DNA of 28,034 nt, taken from JANYJJ01 sp038241115 (GTDB lineage Bacteria > Pseudomonadota > Gammaproteobacteria > Burkholderiales > Burkholderiaceae_C). Within the stretch, counting starts at the first letter, position 1; every line of letters starts with the position of its first letter. Position numbers and translations under genes: made by a program. Location of the stretch: positions 1 to 28,034 of the forward strand of contig JBBRGA010000027.1 in the NCBI GenBank assembly GCA_038241115.1, written 5' to 3'. Shown here one piece after another: positions 7,538 through 15,132 of the stretch. The notes under the pieces are model-generated. The model did no database searches, was not told the origin of the DNA, and worked only from the letters and a program-made list of their open reading frames with translations.

Positions 7538-7581
7538 TCATCGAGCGCTCATTGAACTTTCATTGAACCCTCATTGAATCC
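7538..7581. repeat. Four tandem 11-bp repeats at the subtilase 3' end
   Basis: The units are TCATCGAGCGC, TCATTGAACTT, TCATTGAACCC and TCATTGAATCC at 7538, 7549, 7560 and 7571. The last unit supplies the subtilase stop codon (TCA at 7571-7573 read on the minus strand), so copies extend downstream from the stop. Confidence 0.8.
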
Positions 7582-9637
7582 TGCTTGACGATGGCCGATG
7601 GCGGTACACGATCAGTGCGGCCAGTGCCAACAAAGCCAGCCAGATGCCGCTCACGGCACCCCCGCCGCCGCCGTCATTGGCCGCTGGTGGAGCCACCACC
7701 ACCGGCGCGGCGCCCACGTTGACCGTCAAAGGTGTGCTCGAGCGCGCTCCCAAGTCGTCCGTCAATGTCAGCGTGACTGTGAACGCACCAGGGCCGCGCG
7801 GGCTGACCGTGGTGGTCGCGGCATTGGTCGCGCTGCTGAAGCCGGTGACGATGCCGCCGCCTTCGTTCAATGTCCACGCATAGCTGTTGATACTGCGGCC
7901 CGGTGCCGCGAGGCTGGACGCTGCGCTCAAGGCAATCACCTGATCGGCTGTCGGGCTTGCCGGGCTCACTGAAATTCGCGCCAGAACCACTTGGGTGGAC
8001 AGCGTGACAGCCTTACCCGCGTCCAGCATGCCAGCACCGCACGTACTGGTGGTGCAGTAGCACTGAAGTTGGTCTATGGGCTTGCCCGCCGCGTCGAACT
8101 GCGGCGCGGTGCACTGCTTGACCACCGTGCCGTCGCCGTTGTCGGCGCCCGTGGTGGGGAAGGGGCTGGCTGTGCCTTGCAACAGCGTGAGCACTTCGGC
8201 CGGGCTGAGCGAGGGCCGGGCCGACAGCATCAAACCCACTGTTCCCGCCACCAGCGGTGCTGAAAAGCTGGTGCCCAGCGAGTAGTCGAAGCTGTCGGTG
8301 TAGATCGAGCTGCCCTCCAGTGGCTTGGTGGTGCCGCCGTTCGAGGTGGTCAAGATCGGGTAGAGGCAGGGGCCGCTGAGGTTGACGCAGTTGCCGCCCG
8401 GCGCGCTGATCGTGATTTCGGGCCCCAGATCCGAGAAACCCACTTTCGTGCCGACGTGGCGCAGCGCTGCCACTGCCACAACGCCGGGGCAGTTCGCCGG
8501 CGAACTCACCGAGTGCCCGGCGCTGTTGCCTGCTGAAGCCACCACCACAACGCCTGCCGCCGTGATTTCTGCCATTGCCGTCTTGTAGGCGGCGCTGCAC
8601 GCACCCGCGCCGCCCAAACTCATGTTGATGACGCGCGCTGGCGTCGCATTGTTCGGCACGCCCGCGACATTCAAACCTGCCGCCCAGCGCATCCCCGCGA
8701 TGATGTCGGAGTCAAAGCCTCCGCACTTGCCCAGCACGCGCACCGGCAGTATCCGTACGTTGCGGCCCACGCTGGCCATGCCGATGCCGTTGTTGGTGGT
8801 GGCACCGATCAAGCCGGCGGTCTGGGTTCCGTGCCAAGAGCTGGCTTCGGCACGGTAGCGGTTGGTGCTGGGGTCGAGCTCGGTGCATTGGTAGAACTCC
8901 CCTCCCACCGCATTGGCCTCAGCGGCGGTAACCGAATCACCCGGGTCAGAAGGATCGCCGTCGCGGCGGTCGCCGTCATTGGCCACACCCAAATCGTCCA
9001 CCATGTCGTAACCCTGCAGCAGGTTGCCTCCCGCTGAAGTGCGCTGCATGTCGACATGGTCAAAGCGAATGCCGCTGTCGAGCACCGCCACGACCACGCT
9101 GGGAGAACCAGTGGTGATGGCCCAAGCAGGTTCGACGTCGATGGACGACTTCACCACGCTCGTGTTCGGACGCAAATACCACTGGCCAGATGCGGGGCCC
9201 GTGCCCGCAGGGCCTGTGAGGTAAAAGCTGTCGCTCGGTGCCGTCATGCGGCGCTTGCGCTCATCGGGCACGGCGTATTCCACGTCGCCGTCTTGGCTCA
9301 GGCGCTCGGCCAATTGCTTGGATGTCATGCCGCTGGCAAACATCACCTGCGTGCGTTCGGCCACGCCCATGCCGCTGCGCAGAGCCAGGCCAGTTCGCGA
9401 GCCCAGGCTTTCGGCCTGCGCGGTGTGCATTTGTGTGGCGGAAAGTATTTGCTTGCGCAGCGACAGCGCGTCGGCCTTGAGCTTCACGATCACGCGGGCT
9501 TGCGTCCCGCTGTAGGTAGCGGGGCTTGCGCCTGAGCTTGCGGTGTCTGCGTTGGCAGCGAGCACCAGAGGTGCGTGCAGTGAAAGCGGGGCCAGCAGAG
9601 CGCCAATGGCGGCGAGGGTCAACAAGGGGTGGCGCAT
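7571..9637 (-). CDS. Secreted S8 family serine peptidase with PKD-like domain and GlyGly-CTERM-type tail
   Basis: A subtilisin-family protease of 688 residues. A signal peptide spans about 1-29 (cleavage near LAANA). A propeptide follows (about 47-125: ARVIVKLKAD..., LAERLSQDGDVEYAVPDE). The catalytic triad is D187 (AVLDSGI), H269 (SSWHGT) and S457 (LGTSFSAP), with oxyanion N371 (SAGNS). The cysteines and the WYLRP motif suggest the extracellular subtilases common in Gammaproteobacteria and Burkholderiales. A PKD-like beta domain lies at about 565-642. The C-terminus is a glycine run (656-660), a hydrophobic helix and RHR, the architecture of GlyGly-CTERM proteins processed by rhombosortase. 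The start at 9637 has GGAG eight bases upstream; an earlier ATG at 9688 would add a charged stretch before the signal peptide. Confidence 0.92.
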   Translation of the reverse strand: MRHPLLTLAAIGALLAPLSLHAPLVLAANADTASSGASPATYSGTQARVIVKLKADALSLRKQILSATQMHTAQAESLGSRTGLALRSGMGVAERTQVMFASGMTSKQLAERLSQDGDVEYAVPDERKRRMTAPSDSFYLTGPAGTGPASGQWYLRPNTSVVKSSIDVEPAWAITTGSPSVVVAVLDSGIRFDHVDMQRTSAGGNLLQGYDMVDDLGVANDGDRRDGDPSDPGDSVTAAEANAVGGEFYQCTELDPSTNRYRAEASSWHGTQTAGLIGATTNNGIGMASVGRNVRILPVRVLGKCGGFDSDIIAGMRWAAGLNVAGVPNNATPARVINMSLGGAGACSAAYKTAMAEITAAGVVVVASAGNSAGHSVSSPANCPGVVAVAALRHVGTKVGFSDLGPEITISAPGGNCVNLSGPCLYPILTTSNGGTTKPLEGSSIYTDSFDYSLGTSFSAPLVAGTVGLMLSARPSLSPAEVLTLLQGTASPFPTTGADNGDGTVVKQCTAPQFDAAGKPIDQLQCYCTTSTCGAGMLDAGKAVTLSTQVVLARISVSPASPTADQVIALSAASSLAAPGRSINSYAWTLNEGGGIVTGFSSATNAATTTVSPRGPGAFTVTLTLTDDLGARSSTPLTVNVGAAPVVVAPPAANDGGGGGAVSGIWLALLALAALIVYRHRPSSSRIQ

Positions 9638-9691
9638 GTGTCTGGCTCCAATGGATCGGTCGCGCGGGCGCACCAGCGCTCGAGCCACCTC

Positions 9692-9697
9692 AGTTTA
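9692..9697 (-). promoter_or_regulatory. Possible -10 box for the subtilase
   Basis: Read on the minus strand, ACCTAAACTGAG contains TAAACT and resembles the ACCTAAAATGAG just upstream of argS. It would give a leader of roughly 50 bases. No convincing -35 was found. Confidence 0.25.
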
Positions 9698-9810
9698 GGT
9701 GTGCCCTCGACATCTACGTTCGGTTCAGTGCGAGGAAAATCCTGTAAGGCTTTGTAGCTTTGTTTGGCCGTGATGTATTCACTGAAAACCCGGGCAAAAA
9801 ACCCGCCCTG

Positions 9811-9839
9811 AAAATAACAAAGGCCTCGAGCAGAGGCCT
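9811..9839 (-). terminator. Intrinsic terminator of the tkt-gapA unit
   Basis: On the minus strand, AGGCCTC, TGCTC, GAGGCCT form a perfect 7-bp stem with a five-base loop, followed by TTGTTATTTT. It lies 59 bases beyond the gapA stop, in the right orientation to end that transcript. Confidence 0.75.
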
Positions 9840-9866
9840 GTGTTTCGCGCATCCGAGCGCTGCTGC

Positions 9867-9880
9867 AAGGAGCGCTCCTT
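9867..9880. repeat. Perfect 14-bp palindrome downstream of gapA
   Basis: AAGGAGCGCTCCTT is a perfect palindrome. The heptamer GAGCGCT occurs three times nearby (9855, 9870, 9881). It sits between the gapA stop and the terminator and could be a protein site or part of a second RNA hairpin. I can assign no function. Confidence 0.5.
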
Positions 9881-9897
9881 GAGCGCTCATTGGGCGT

Positions 9898-10896
9898 TTA
9901 TTGAGAAATCACGCGGGCCATTTCCAGCACCTTGCTCGAGTAGCCCCATTCGTTGTCGTACCAAGACACAACCTTCACGAAGGTGGCGTCCAGTGCCATG
10001 CCGGCGTCGGCGTCAAACACCGAGGTGCAGCTTTCGCCGCGGAAGTCGGTGGACACCACTTTGGCATCGGTGTAGCCCATCACGCCCTTCATGCTGCCTT
10101 CAGACGCGGCTTTCATTGCTGCGCAAATGGCTTCATAGGTGGTGGCGGTGTTCAGCTCGACCGTCAAGTCCACCACCGACACGTCAGACGTGGGCACGCG
10201 AAACGCCATGCCCGTGAGCTTTTTGTTCAGCTCCGGAATCACCACGCCCACCGCCTTGGCCGCGCCGGTGCTGCTGGGGATGATGTTTTCCAGAATGCCG
10301 CGACCGCCGCGCCAGTCTTTGTTCGACGGGCTGTCCACCGTTTTTTGCGTTGCCGTGGCGGCATGCACTGTGGTCATCAAACCGCGCTTGATGCCGAAGT
10401 TGTCGTTCAGCACCTTGGCCACCGGGGCCAGGCAGTTGGTGGTGCAAGAGGCGTTGGAAATGATGGTTTGGCCAGCGTAGGTTTTGTCGTTGACGCCAAA
10501 CACGAACATGGGTGTGTCGTCCTTCGACGGGGCCGACAAAATGACTTTTTTCGCGCCGGCGTCGATGTGCTTTTGTGCGGTGTCTTTGGTCAAGAACAAG
10601 CCGGTGGCTTCGATCACGATGTCCGCGCCCACCGCGTCCCACTTCAAATTCGTCGGGTCGCGCTCTTGCGTCAGGCGTATTTTTTTGCCGTTTACAACCA
10701 GCGTGTTGCCGTCGACCGCAATCGTGCCCTTGAAGCGGCCATGCACCGAGTCAAACTGCAACATGTAGGCCAGGTAGTCGGGCTCCAACAGGTCGTTGAT
10801 GCCGACAATTTCGATGTCCGCAAAGTTCTGCGAAGCCGCGCGAAACACCATGCGCCCGATGCGGCCAAAGCCGTTGATGCCGATCTTGATGGTCAT
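9898..10896 (-). CDS. gapA: Type I glyceraldehyde-3-phosphate dehydrogenase
   Basis: The glycolytic/gluconeogenic enzyme that oxidises glyceraldehyde 3-phosphate to 1,3-bisphosphoglycerate in the cytoplasm, with NAD as the usual cofactor of this class. The 332 residues are the standard length. The nucleotide-binding INGFGRIGR is at 7-15, the catalytic cysteine is C151 in SNASCTTNC, the base is H178 (TTVHAAT), and WYDNEWGYS is near the C-terminus. D35 in the GINDL motif fits NAD preference. CTGGAGATCTCT precedes the ATG at 10896. It lies 64 bases downstream of tkt on the same strand with no terminator between, so the two are likely one transcript ending at the hairpin at 9811-9839. Confidence 0.97.
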   Translation of the reverse strand: MTIKIGINGFGRIGRMVFRAASQNFADIEIVGINDLLEPDYLAYMLQFDSVHGRFKGTIAVDGNTLVVNGKKIRLTQERDPTNLKWDAVGADIVIEATGLFLTKDTAQKHIDAGAKKVILSAPSKDDTPMFVFGVNDKTYAGQTIISNASCTTNCLAPVAKVLNDNFGIKRGLMTTVHAATATQKTVDSPSNKDWRGGRGILENIIPSSTGAAKAVGVVIPELNKKLTGMAFRVPTSDVSVVDLTVELNTATTYEAICAAMKAASEGSMKGVMGYTDAKVVSTDFRGESCTSVFDADAGMALDATFVKVVSWYDNEWGYSSKVLEMARVISQ

Positions 10897-10960
10897 AGAG
10901 ATCTCCAGTTGAAAGTTTTTTTAGTGAGTCGAGGCAGGCGCATTGCCGACCGCTGCGAAA

Positions 10961-13048
10961 TCACCGAGCCAGCGCCTTGCGCACGGTGGCCACCACGTTT
11001 TCCACCGTGAAACCAAAGTGCTTGAACAGTACCGGCGCCGGCGCAGATTCGCCGTAGCTGTCGATGCCCACCACGGCTGCGCAGCCGTATTTCCACCAGC
11101 CATCGGTCACACCCATTTCCACGGCGATGCGCGGAATGCCCTTGGGAAGCACCGACTTTTTATAGGCTTCGGTCTGGCGGTCGAACACATTGGTGGACGG
11201 CATCGACACCACGCGCACCGGCACGCCTTTGGCGGCCAGTTGCTGCTGCGCATGCAAGGCCAAGCCCACTTCTGAGCCGGTGGCGATGATGACGGCGCGG
11301 GCCTTCTTTTTCAGGCCCACCTCGCTGGGCTCGGCCAGCACGTAGGCGCCTTTGGAAATGTCGCCGAGGTCTTGTTTGGGCGCGTAGGGCAGGTTCTGGC
11401 GCGACAACAGCAACGCGCTCGGGCGGTGTTTGTTTTGCAGCGCGCAGGCCCATGCCACGACGGTTTCAGCCGTGTCGGCAGGGCGCCAAACGTCCAGGCC
11501 AGGGATGAGGCGCAGCGACGCGGCGTGCTCGACGGACTGGTGCGTGGGGCCGTCTTCGCCCAAGCCGATGCTGTCGTGCGTGAAGACGTGAATGACGCGC
11601 AACTTCATCAGCGCGGCCATGCGGATGGCGTTGCGGCTGTAGTCGCTGAAGGTCAGGAAAGTGCCGCCGTAGGGGATGAAGCCGCCGTGCAGCGCCAGGC
11701 CGTTCATGATGGCCGCCATGCCGAACTCGCGCACGCCGTAGTTGATGTGGCGCCCGCCGTTGGTGGTGTTGCCGGAGTTGCCGCCGTCTTCCATGCGCAG
11801 GGCCGGTGTGCTGCTGGTGTTGGTGAGGTTGGAGCCGGTCAAGTCAGCGCTGCCGCCGAGCATCTCTGGCAGGTCTTTGGTGAAGGCCTCGAGCGCCAAT
11901 TGGCTGGCCTTGCGGCTGGCCACCGTCTCGGCTTTCAGGTGCGCCGCCACGGCGGCGTCGACCGCCACTTGCGCAAAGTTCTTGGGCAGCTCATGGTCCA
12001 TGCGACGCACAAATTCCAGCGCCAAATGGGGGTGAGCGCGGCCGTAGGCTTCGAAGCGATGCACCCAATCTGTCTCGGCCACCAAGCCGGTGTGGCGCGC
12101 GTCCCAGGCTTCGTACACAGCCTCGGGAATCACAAAAGGCTCAGACGTCCAGCCCAACGCTTCGCGGGTGAGCTTGATTTCCTCTGGCCCCAGCGGCTCG
12201 CCGTGTGCCTTGGACGTTCCGCCCCGGTTGGGCGAGCCCTCACCGATGGTGGTTTTGCAGCAAATCAGCGTGGGTTTGTCCGACTTCTTGGCCACGCTGA
12301 TGGCCGCGTCCACCGCGTCTGCGTTTTGGCCGTCGACCGCGCGAATCACGTTCCAGCCGCAGGCTTCAAAACGCTTGGGGGTGTCGTCAATGAACCAAGG
12401 CGCCACCTTGCCGTCAATGGAAATCCCGTTGTCGTCGTACAGCGCAATCAGCTTGTTCAAACGCCAGGCACCGGCCAGCGCGCAGGCTTCGTGGCTGATG
12501 CCTTCCATCAGGCAGCCGTCACCCAAAAATACATAGGTGTGGTGATCGACGATGGTGTGGCCGGGCTGATTGAACTCTTTCGCCAGCTGCTTCTCGGCCA
12601 ACGCCATGCCCACTGCGTTGGCGATGCCCTGGCCCAGCGGGCCGGTGGTGGTTTCGACGCCCGGCGTCACGTCGACTTCGGGGTGGCCCGGCGTTTTGCT
12701 GTGCAACTGGCGGAAGTTGCGCAACTCGCTCATCGGCAGGTCGTAGCCGGTGAGGTGCAACAGCGCGTAAAGCAGCATCGATCCGTGGCCGTTGCTGAGC
12801 ACAAAGCGGTCGCGGTCGGCCCACTTCGGGTGCCCGGGGTTGTGCTTGAGATGGCGGCTCCAAAGTGCCACCGCCATGTCGGCCATGCCCATGGGCGCGC
12901 CGGGGTGGCCGCTGTTGGCCTGCTGCACGGCGTCCATGGCGAGGGCGCGAATGGCGTTGGCCATGGTGGAGGCGTTCATGGCGGCGGTCACAGCGACGTT
13001 CACGGAAGTGCTCAACTTGACAGAGACGGTTGATTCGGAGGCGGCCAT
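10961..13048 (-). CDS. tkt: Transketolase
   Basis: The thiamine-diphosphate enzyme of the pentose phosphate pathway (and the Calvin cycle where present), moving two-carbon units between sugar phosphates. It has 695 residues. Visible motifs are SGHPGAPMGMADM (46-58), GPLGQGIANAVG (136-147), the ThDP motif starting GDG (176-178) and closing at N207 (YDDN), and EDGPTHQSVEH in the pyrimidine-binding domain. The first about 24 residues precede the usual MNASTMANAIRALAM start. ATG at 13048 is preferred because AGGGA lies just upstream, but M24 is possible. It is followed by gapA and divergent from the murU-like gene. No other Calvin-cycle gene is visible, so it is probably the housekeeping copy. 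Confidence 0.97.
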   Translation of the reverse strand: MAASESTVSVKLSTSVNVAVTAAMNASTMANAIRALAMDAVQQANSGHPGAPMGMADMAVALWSRHLKHNPGHPKWADRDRFVLSNGHGSMLLYALLHLTGYDLPMSELRNFRQLHSKTPGHPEVDVTPGVETTTGPLGQGIANAVGMALAEKQLAKEFNQPGHTIVDHHTYVFLGDGCLMEGISHEACALAGAWRLNKLIALYDDNGISIDGKVAPWFIDDTPKRFEACGWNVIRAVDGQNADAVDAAISVAKKSDKPTLICCKTTIGEGSPNRGGTSKAHGEPLGPEEIKLTREALGWTSEPFVIPEAVYEAWDARHTGLVAETDWVHRFEAYGRAHPHLALEFVRRMDHELPKNFAQVAVDAAVAAHLKAETVASRKASQLALEAFTKDLPEMLGGSADLTGSNLTNTSSTPALRMEDGGNSGNTTNGGRHINYGVREFGMAAIMNGLALHGGFIPYGGTFLTFSDYSRNAIRMAALMKLRVIHVFTHDSIGLGEDGPTHQSVEHAASLRLIPGLDVWRPADTAETVVAWACALQNKHRPSALLLSRQNLPYAPKQDLGDISKGAYVLAEPSEVGLKKKARAVIIATGSEVGLALHAQQQLAAKGVPVRVVSMPSTNVFDRQTEAYKKSVLPKGIPRIAVEMGVTDGWWKYGCAAVVGIDSYGESAPAPVLFKHFGFTVENVVATVRKALAR

Positions 13049-13085
13049 GCGTTTCCCTGCGGATGTGTGTTGAAGTGAGCTTCGC

Positions 13086-13091
13086 AGTTTA
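13086..13091 (-). promoter_or_regulatory. Possible -10 box for tkt
   Basis: TAAACT on the minus strand lies 38 bases upstream of the tkt start, back to back with the GATAAT box for the opposite gene. The -35 is not convincing. Confidence 0.25.
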
Positions 13092-13100
13092 AGGGGCCGA

Positions 13101-13106
13101 GATAAT
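13101..13106 (+). promoter_or_regulatory. -10 box giving a leaderless transcript toward murU
   Basis: GATAAT matches TATAAT at five of six positions and ends seven bases before an ATG at 13114. Transcription starting about seven bases past the box would begin at that ATG. No good -35 is visible. Confidence 0.45.
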
Positions 13107-13113
13107 CGAAGCC

Positions 13114-13206
13114 ATGACTGGACTGCATCCCACTGCCCACCTTTGCGGCGGCACCTTGGCCGCGCCCGCCGCCAAGTTTGCGCAAACTTTCAAGTCCCCG
13201 GCATGA
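13114..13206 (+). CDS. Small ORF (30 aa) coupled to the murU-like gene
   Basis: ATG at 13114 opens a 30-codon frame beginning MTGLHPTAHLCGG and ending KSPA. Its TGA overlaps the ATG of the nucleotidyltransferase as ATGA. It begins right after the GATAAT box, so it would be translated from a leaderless message. It could be a leader peptide that brings ribosomes to the next start, which lacks a ribosome site of its own, or simply a chance frame in the 5' leader. I recognise no family. It lies in the spacer between the divergent tkt and nucleotidyltransferase genes. Confidence 0.4.
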   Translation: MTGLHPTAHLCGGTLAAPAAKFAQTFKSPA

Positions 13207-13913
13207 AGGCCATCATCTTGGCGGCGGGGCGCGGCATGCGCATGCGCCCGCTGACAGACCACACGCCCAAGCCGCTTTTGAAAGTGCGCGGCAAAGCGCT
13301 GATCGAATGGCATTTGCTGGCGCTGGCGCAAGGCGGCGTGCGCGAGGTGGTCGTCAACACCGCGTGGCTTGAAGCGCAAATCCCGGCGGCGTTGGGCAAC
13401 GGTGCCCGCTGGGGCTTGAAAATTCGCTACTCGATGGAAGGCCGCGAGCACGGCGGGGCCTTGGAAACGGCGGGCGGTATTGCCTGCGCGCTGCCGCTCT
13501 TGATTGATGCAGACAAGGATGTTTTTTGGGTGGTGTCGGGCGATATTTACGCGCCCGAATTCCAATTCGACGTCGCCCTGGCGAAGCGTTTTGCTGCGAC
13601 CGATTTGCAGGCCCACTTGTGGCTCGTGCCCAACCCTTCGTTTCACGCCAAAGGCGATTTCGGTTTGGATTCACAGGGCTACGGTTTGGCCGATGCGGTC
13701 GGCCCTGACGGCTTGACGTGGACGTATTCCAACTTCGCGCTGTGTCGCGCGTCGTTGGTGTCAAGTGTGGTGCCCGGCACCAAAGCCGCTCTCGGGCCCT
13801 TGCTGTTTGACGGCATGCGCCGCCGCACCATCACCGCCGAGGTGTACCGCGGTCAGTGGGAAAACGTCGGCACGCCCGAGCAGTTGGCGGCAATGAACTC
13901 GCGCTCAAGCTGA
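13203..13913 (+). CDS. murU: MurNAc-1-phosphate uridylyltransferase-like nucleotidyltransferase
   Basis: A 236-residue sugar-phosphate nucleotidyltransferase. The N-terminal MKAIILAAGRGMRMRPLTDHTPKPLLKV is the NTP-binding signature of the family (GxGxRxxPxTxxxPKP). Length and features such as VVVNTAWLEAQI, GGIACALPLL and the late WENVGTPEQL fit the MurU group, which makes UDP-MurNAc in the cell-wall recycling route together with the kinase AmgK. No amgK lies beside it here, so a related hexose-1-phosphate enzyme cannot be excluded. ATG at 13203 starts exactly at the conserved motif; a TTG at 13143 would add a basic, unconserved-looking stretch. It is convergent with the DmeF gene, with an 11-bp repeat array between. 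Confidence 0.85.
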   Translation: MKAIILAAGRGMRMRPLTDHTPKPLLKVRGKALIEWHLLALAQGGVREVVVNTAWLEAQIPAALGNGARWGLKIRYSMEGREHGGALETAGGIACALPLLIDADKDVFWVVSGDIYAPEFQFDVALAKRFAATDLQAHLWLVPNPSFHAKGDFGLDSQGYGLADAVGPDGLTWTYSNFALCRASLVSSVVPGTKAALGPLLFDGMRRRTITAEVYRGQWENVGTPEQLAAMNSRSS

Positions 13914-13921
13914 CACCCGCT

Positions 13922-13998
13922 TGGTTCTGGCGTGGTTCTGGCGTAGTTCTGGCGTGGTTCTGGCGTGGTGTTGGCTGGGTCCTGGCCGGGTACTGACT
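13922..13998. repeat. Seven tandem 11-bp repeats between convergent genes
   Basis: Units TGGTTCTGGCG (13922, 13933, 13955) and TAGTTCTGGCG (13944) are followed by decaying copies TGGTGTTGGCT, GGGTCCTGGCC and GGGTACTGACT, all at exact 11-base steps. The array fills almost the whole spacer between the murU stop (13913) and the DmeF stop (14004). No hairpin terminator is present in this spacer. Confidence 0.9.
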
Positions 13999-14003
13999 TG
14001 GTA

Positions 14004-15119
14004 TCAGGAGTGAGCCGCCGGACAGCGGTTCACCTCCAGCGACAAGTGCGCCAGTTGGTCTAGCGAACCCAGTCTGGTCCGGTACTCGGCAGGTGACAGC
14101 GGCACATCGGCGACCACGCAGGCGATGGCGGCGAATTGGTCTCGACCGACACGCCACACATGGAGATCGGCCACTTTGGCGTCACCGTCAGATTCCAGCG
14201 TGCTGCGAATTTGCTGCGTCAGGGGGTTGTCCATTTCGCGGTCGAGCAGCACCGCGGCCGACTCTCTCATCAGGCCCACGGCCCACACGCCGATGACCAC
14301 GGCCCCGAGCACGCCCACCAGCGGGTCGAGCCACCACCAGCCTAGCCACAACGCGGCGGCCAAGGCACCGATGGCCAAGACCGAGGTGAATGCGTCGGCC
14401 AGCACATGAACGTAGGCCGCGCGCAGGTTCAGGTCGTGACCCCCTTGGCGATCGTCCGGGCTCTCGGGCTGGCGGTGCGCGGCATGGTCGTGCGGGTGAT
14501 CGTGTTCCTGCCCGTGGTTTTGTTTGTGCTCCGGCTCGTGCTCGTTCCTATTCCCGTTCCCGTTCCCGCTCCCGTTCCCGTTCCCGTTCCCATGCGCCGC
14601 ATGCGCATGCCCGCCAGCACCATGCTGATGCCCGTGGTCATCGGCCCCATGCAGCAACCACGCCGACACCAAATTAACCACCAGCCCGAAAACTGCCACG
14701 ATCAGCGCCGTTTGCGCCGACAACGGCTCGGCTCGCCAGAGCCGCAGGCTCGACTCGAACAAGATGCCCACCGCCACCAGGCCCAACACCAAAGCGCTGG
14801 CAAAGCTTCCCAGCACCTCGATCTTCCAGGTGCCGAAGGTGTAGCGCGCGTCGCTGGCGTGGCGGCGCGCCAGCGCGTAGGCGACCGCCGCCACGCCCAA
14901 CGCCAAGGCGTGCGTGCCCATGTGCCAACCATCGGCCAGCAAGGCCATGGAGCCGGTCCACCAGCCGCCAAAAATTTCGGCCGCCATGGTGATCAAGGTG
15001 ATCGCCAAAACCCACCGCGTGCGCGCCTCGCCTTTGCGATTTCCGGTGTCGAACTGGTGGCTGTGTTGCCACGGGCTCAGGTCGTGAGAATGCAGATGAG
15101 CGGGTGCGGCGGTCGACAT
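14004..15119 (-). CDS. dmeF: Cation diffusion facilitator, DmeF-like metal exporter
   Basis: A 371-residue inner-membrane CDF transporter that should export divalent metals (Co/Ni/Zn class) in exchange for protons. The opening HSHDLSPWQHSHQFD and the core GGWWTGSMALLADGWHMGTHALALG and YTFGTWKIEVLGSFASA closely match DmeF proteins as I recall them. About six hydrophobic segments are present. Metal-site residues are visible in D63/H66-type DGWHM and in H238-x3-D242. Between TM4 and TM5 (about 156-228) lies a histidine-rich loop interrupted by a Gly-Asn run (177-190) encoded by a hexanucleotide repeat. A TGGAGGCGCC ribosome site precedes ATG 15119. No DmeR-type repressor is adjacent. It follows the aldo/keto reductase by 13 bases. 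Confidence 0.88.
   Translation of the reverse strand: MSTAAPAHLHSHDLSPWQHSHQFDTGNRKGEARTRWVLAITLITMAAEIFGGWWTGSMALLADGWHMGTHALALGVAAVAYALARRHASDARYTFGTWKIEVLGSFASALVLGLVAVGILFESSLRLWRAEPLSAQTALIVAVFGLVVNLVSAWLLHGADDHGHQHGAGGHAHAAHGNGNGNGSGNGNGNRNEHEPEHKQNHGQEHDHPHDHAAHRQPESPDDRQGGHDLNLRAAYVHVLADAFTSVLAIGALAAALWLGWWWLDPLVGVLGAVVIGVWAVGLMRESAAVLLDREMDNPLTQQIRSTLESDGDAKVADLHVWRVGRDQFAAIACVVADVPLSPAEYRTRLGSLDQLAHLSLEVNRCPAAHS
14544..14591. repeat. GTTCCC hexanucleotide array inside the DmeF gene
   Basis: Eight consecutive 6-base units: GTTCCT, ATTCCC, GTTCCC twice, GCTCCC, GTTCCC three times. On the coding (minus) strand they encode the Gly-Asn run at about residues 175-190. Copy-number change would stay in frame. 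Confidence 0.9.
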
Positions 15120-15132
15120 GGCGCCTCCAGAG

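Noticed and set aside
9881..9892. GAGCGCTCATTG shared with 7543-7554
   Set aside because: A 12-mer repeat is expected by chance in a window this size; only the local palindrome and the 11-bp array are kept.
11372..13033. 553-codon open frame opposite tkt
   Set aside because: Antisense shadow of transketolase, with no family motif and atypical composition.
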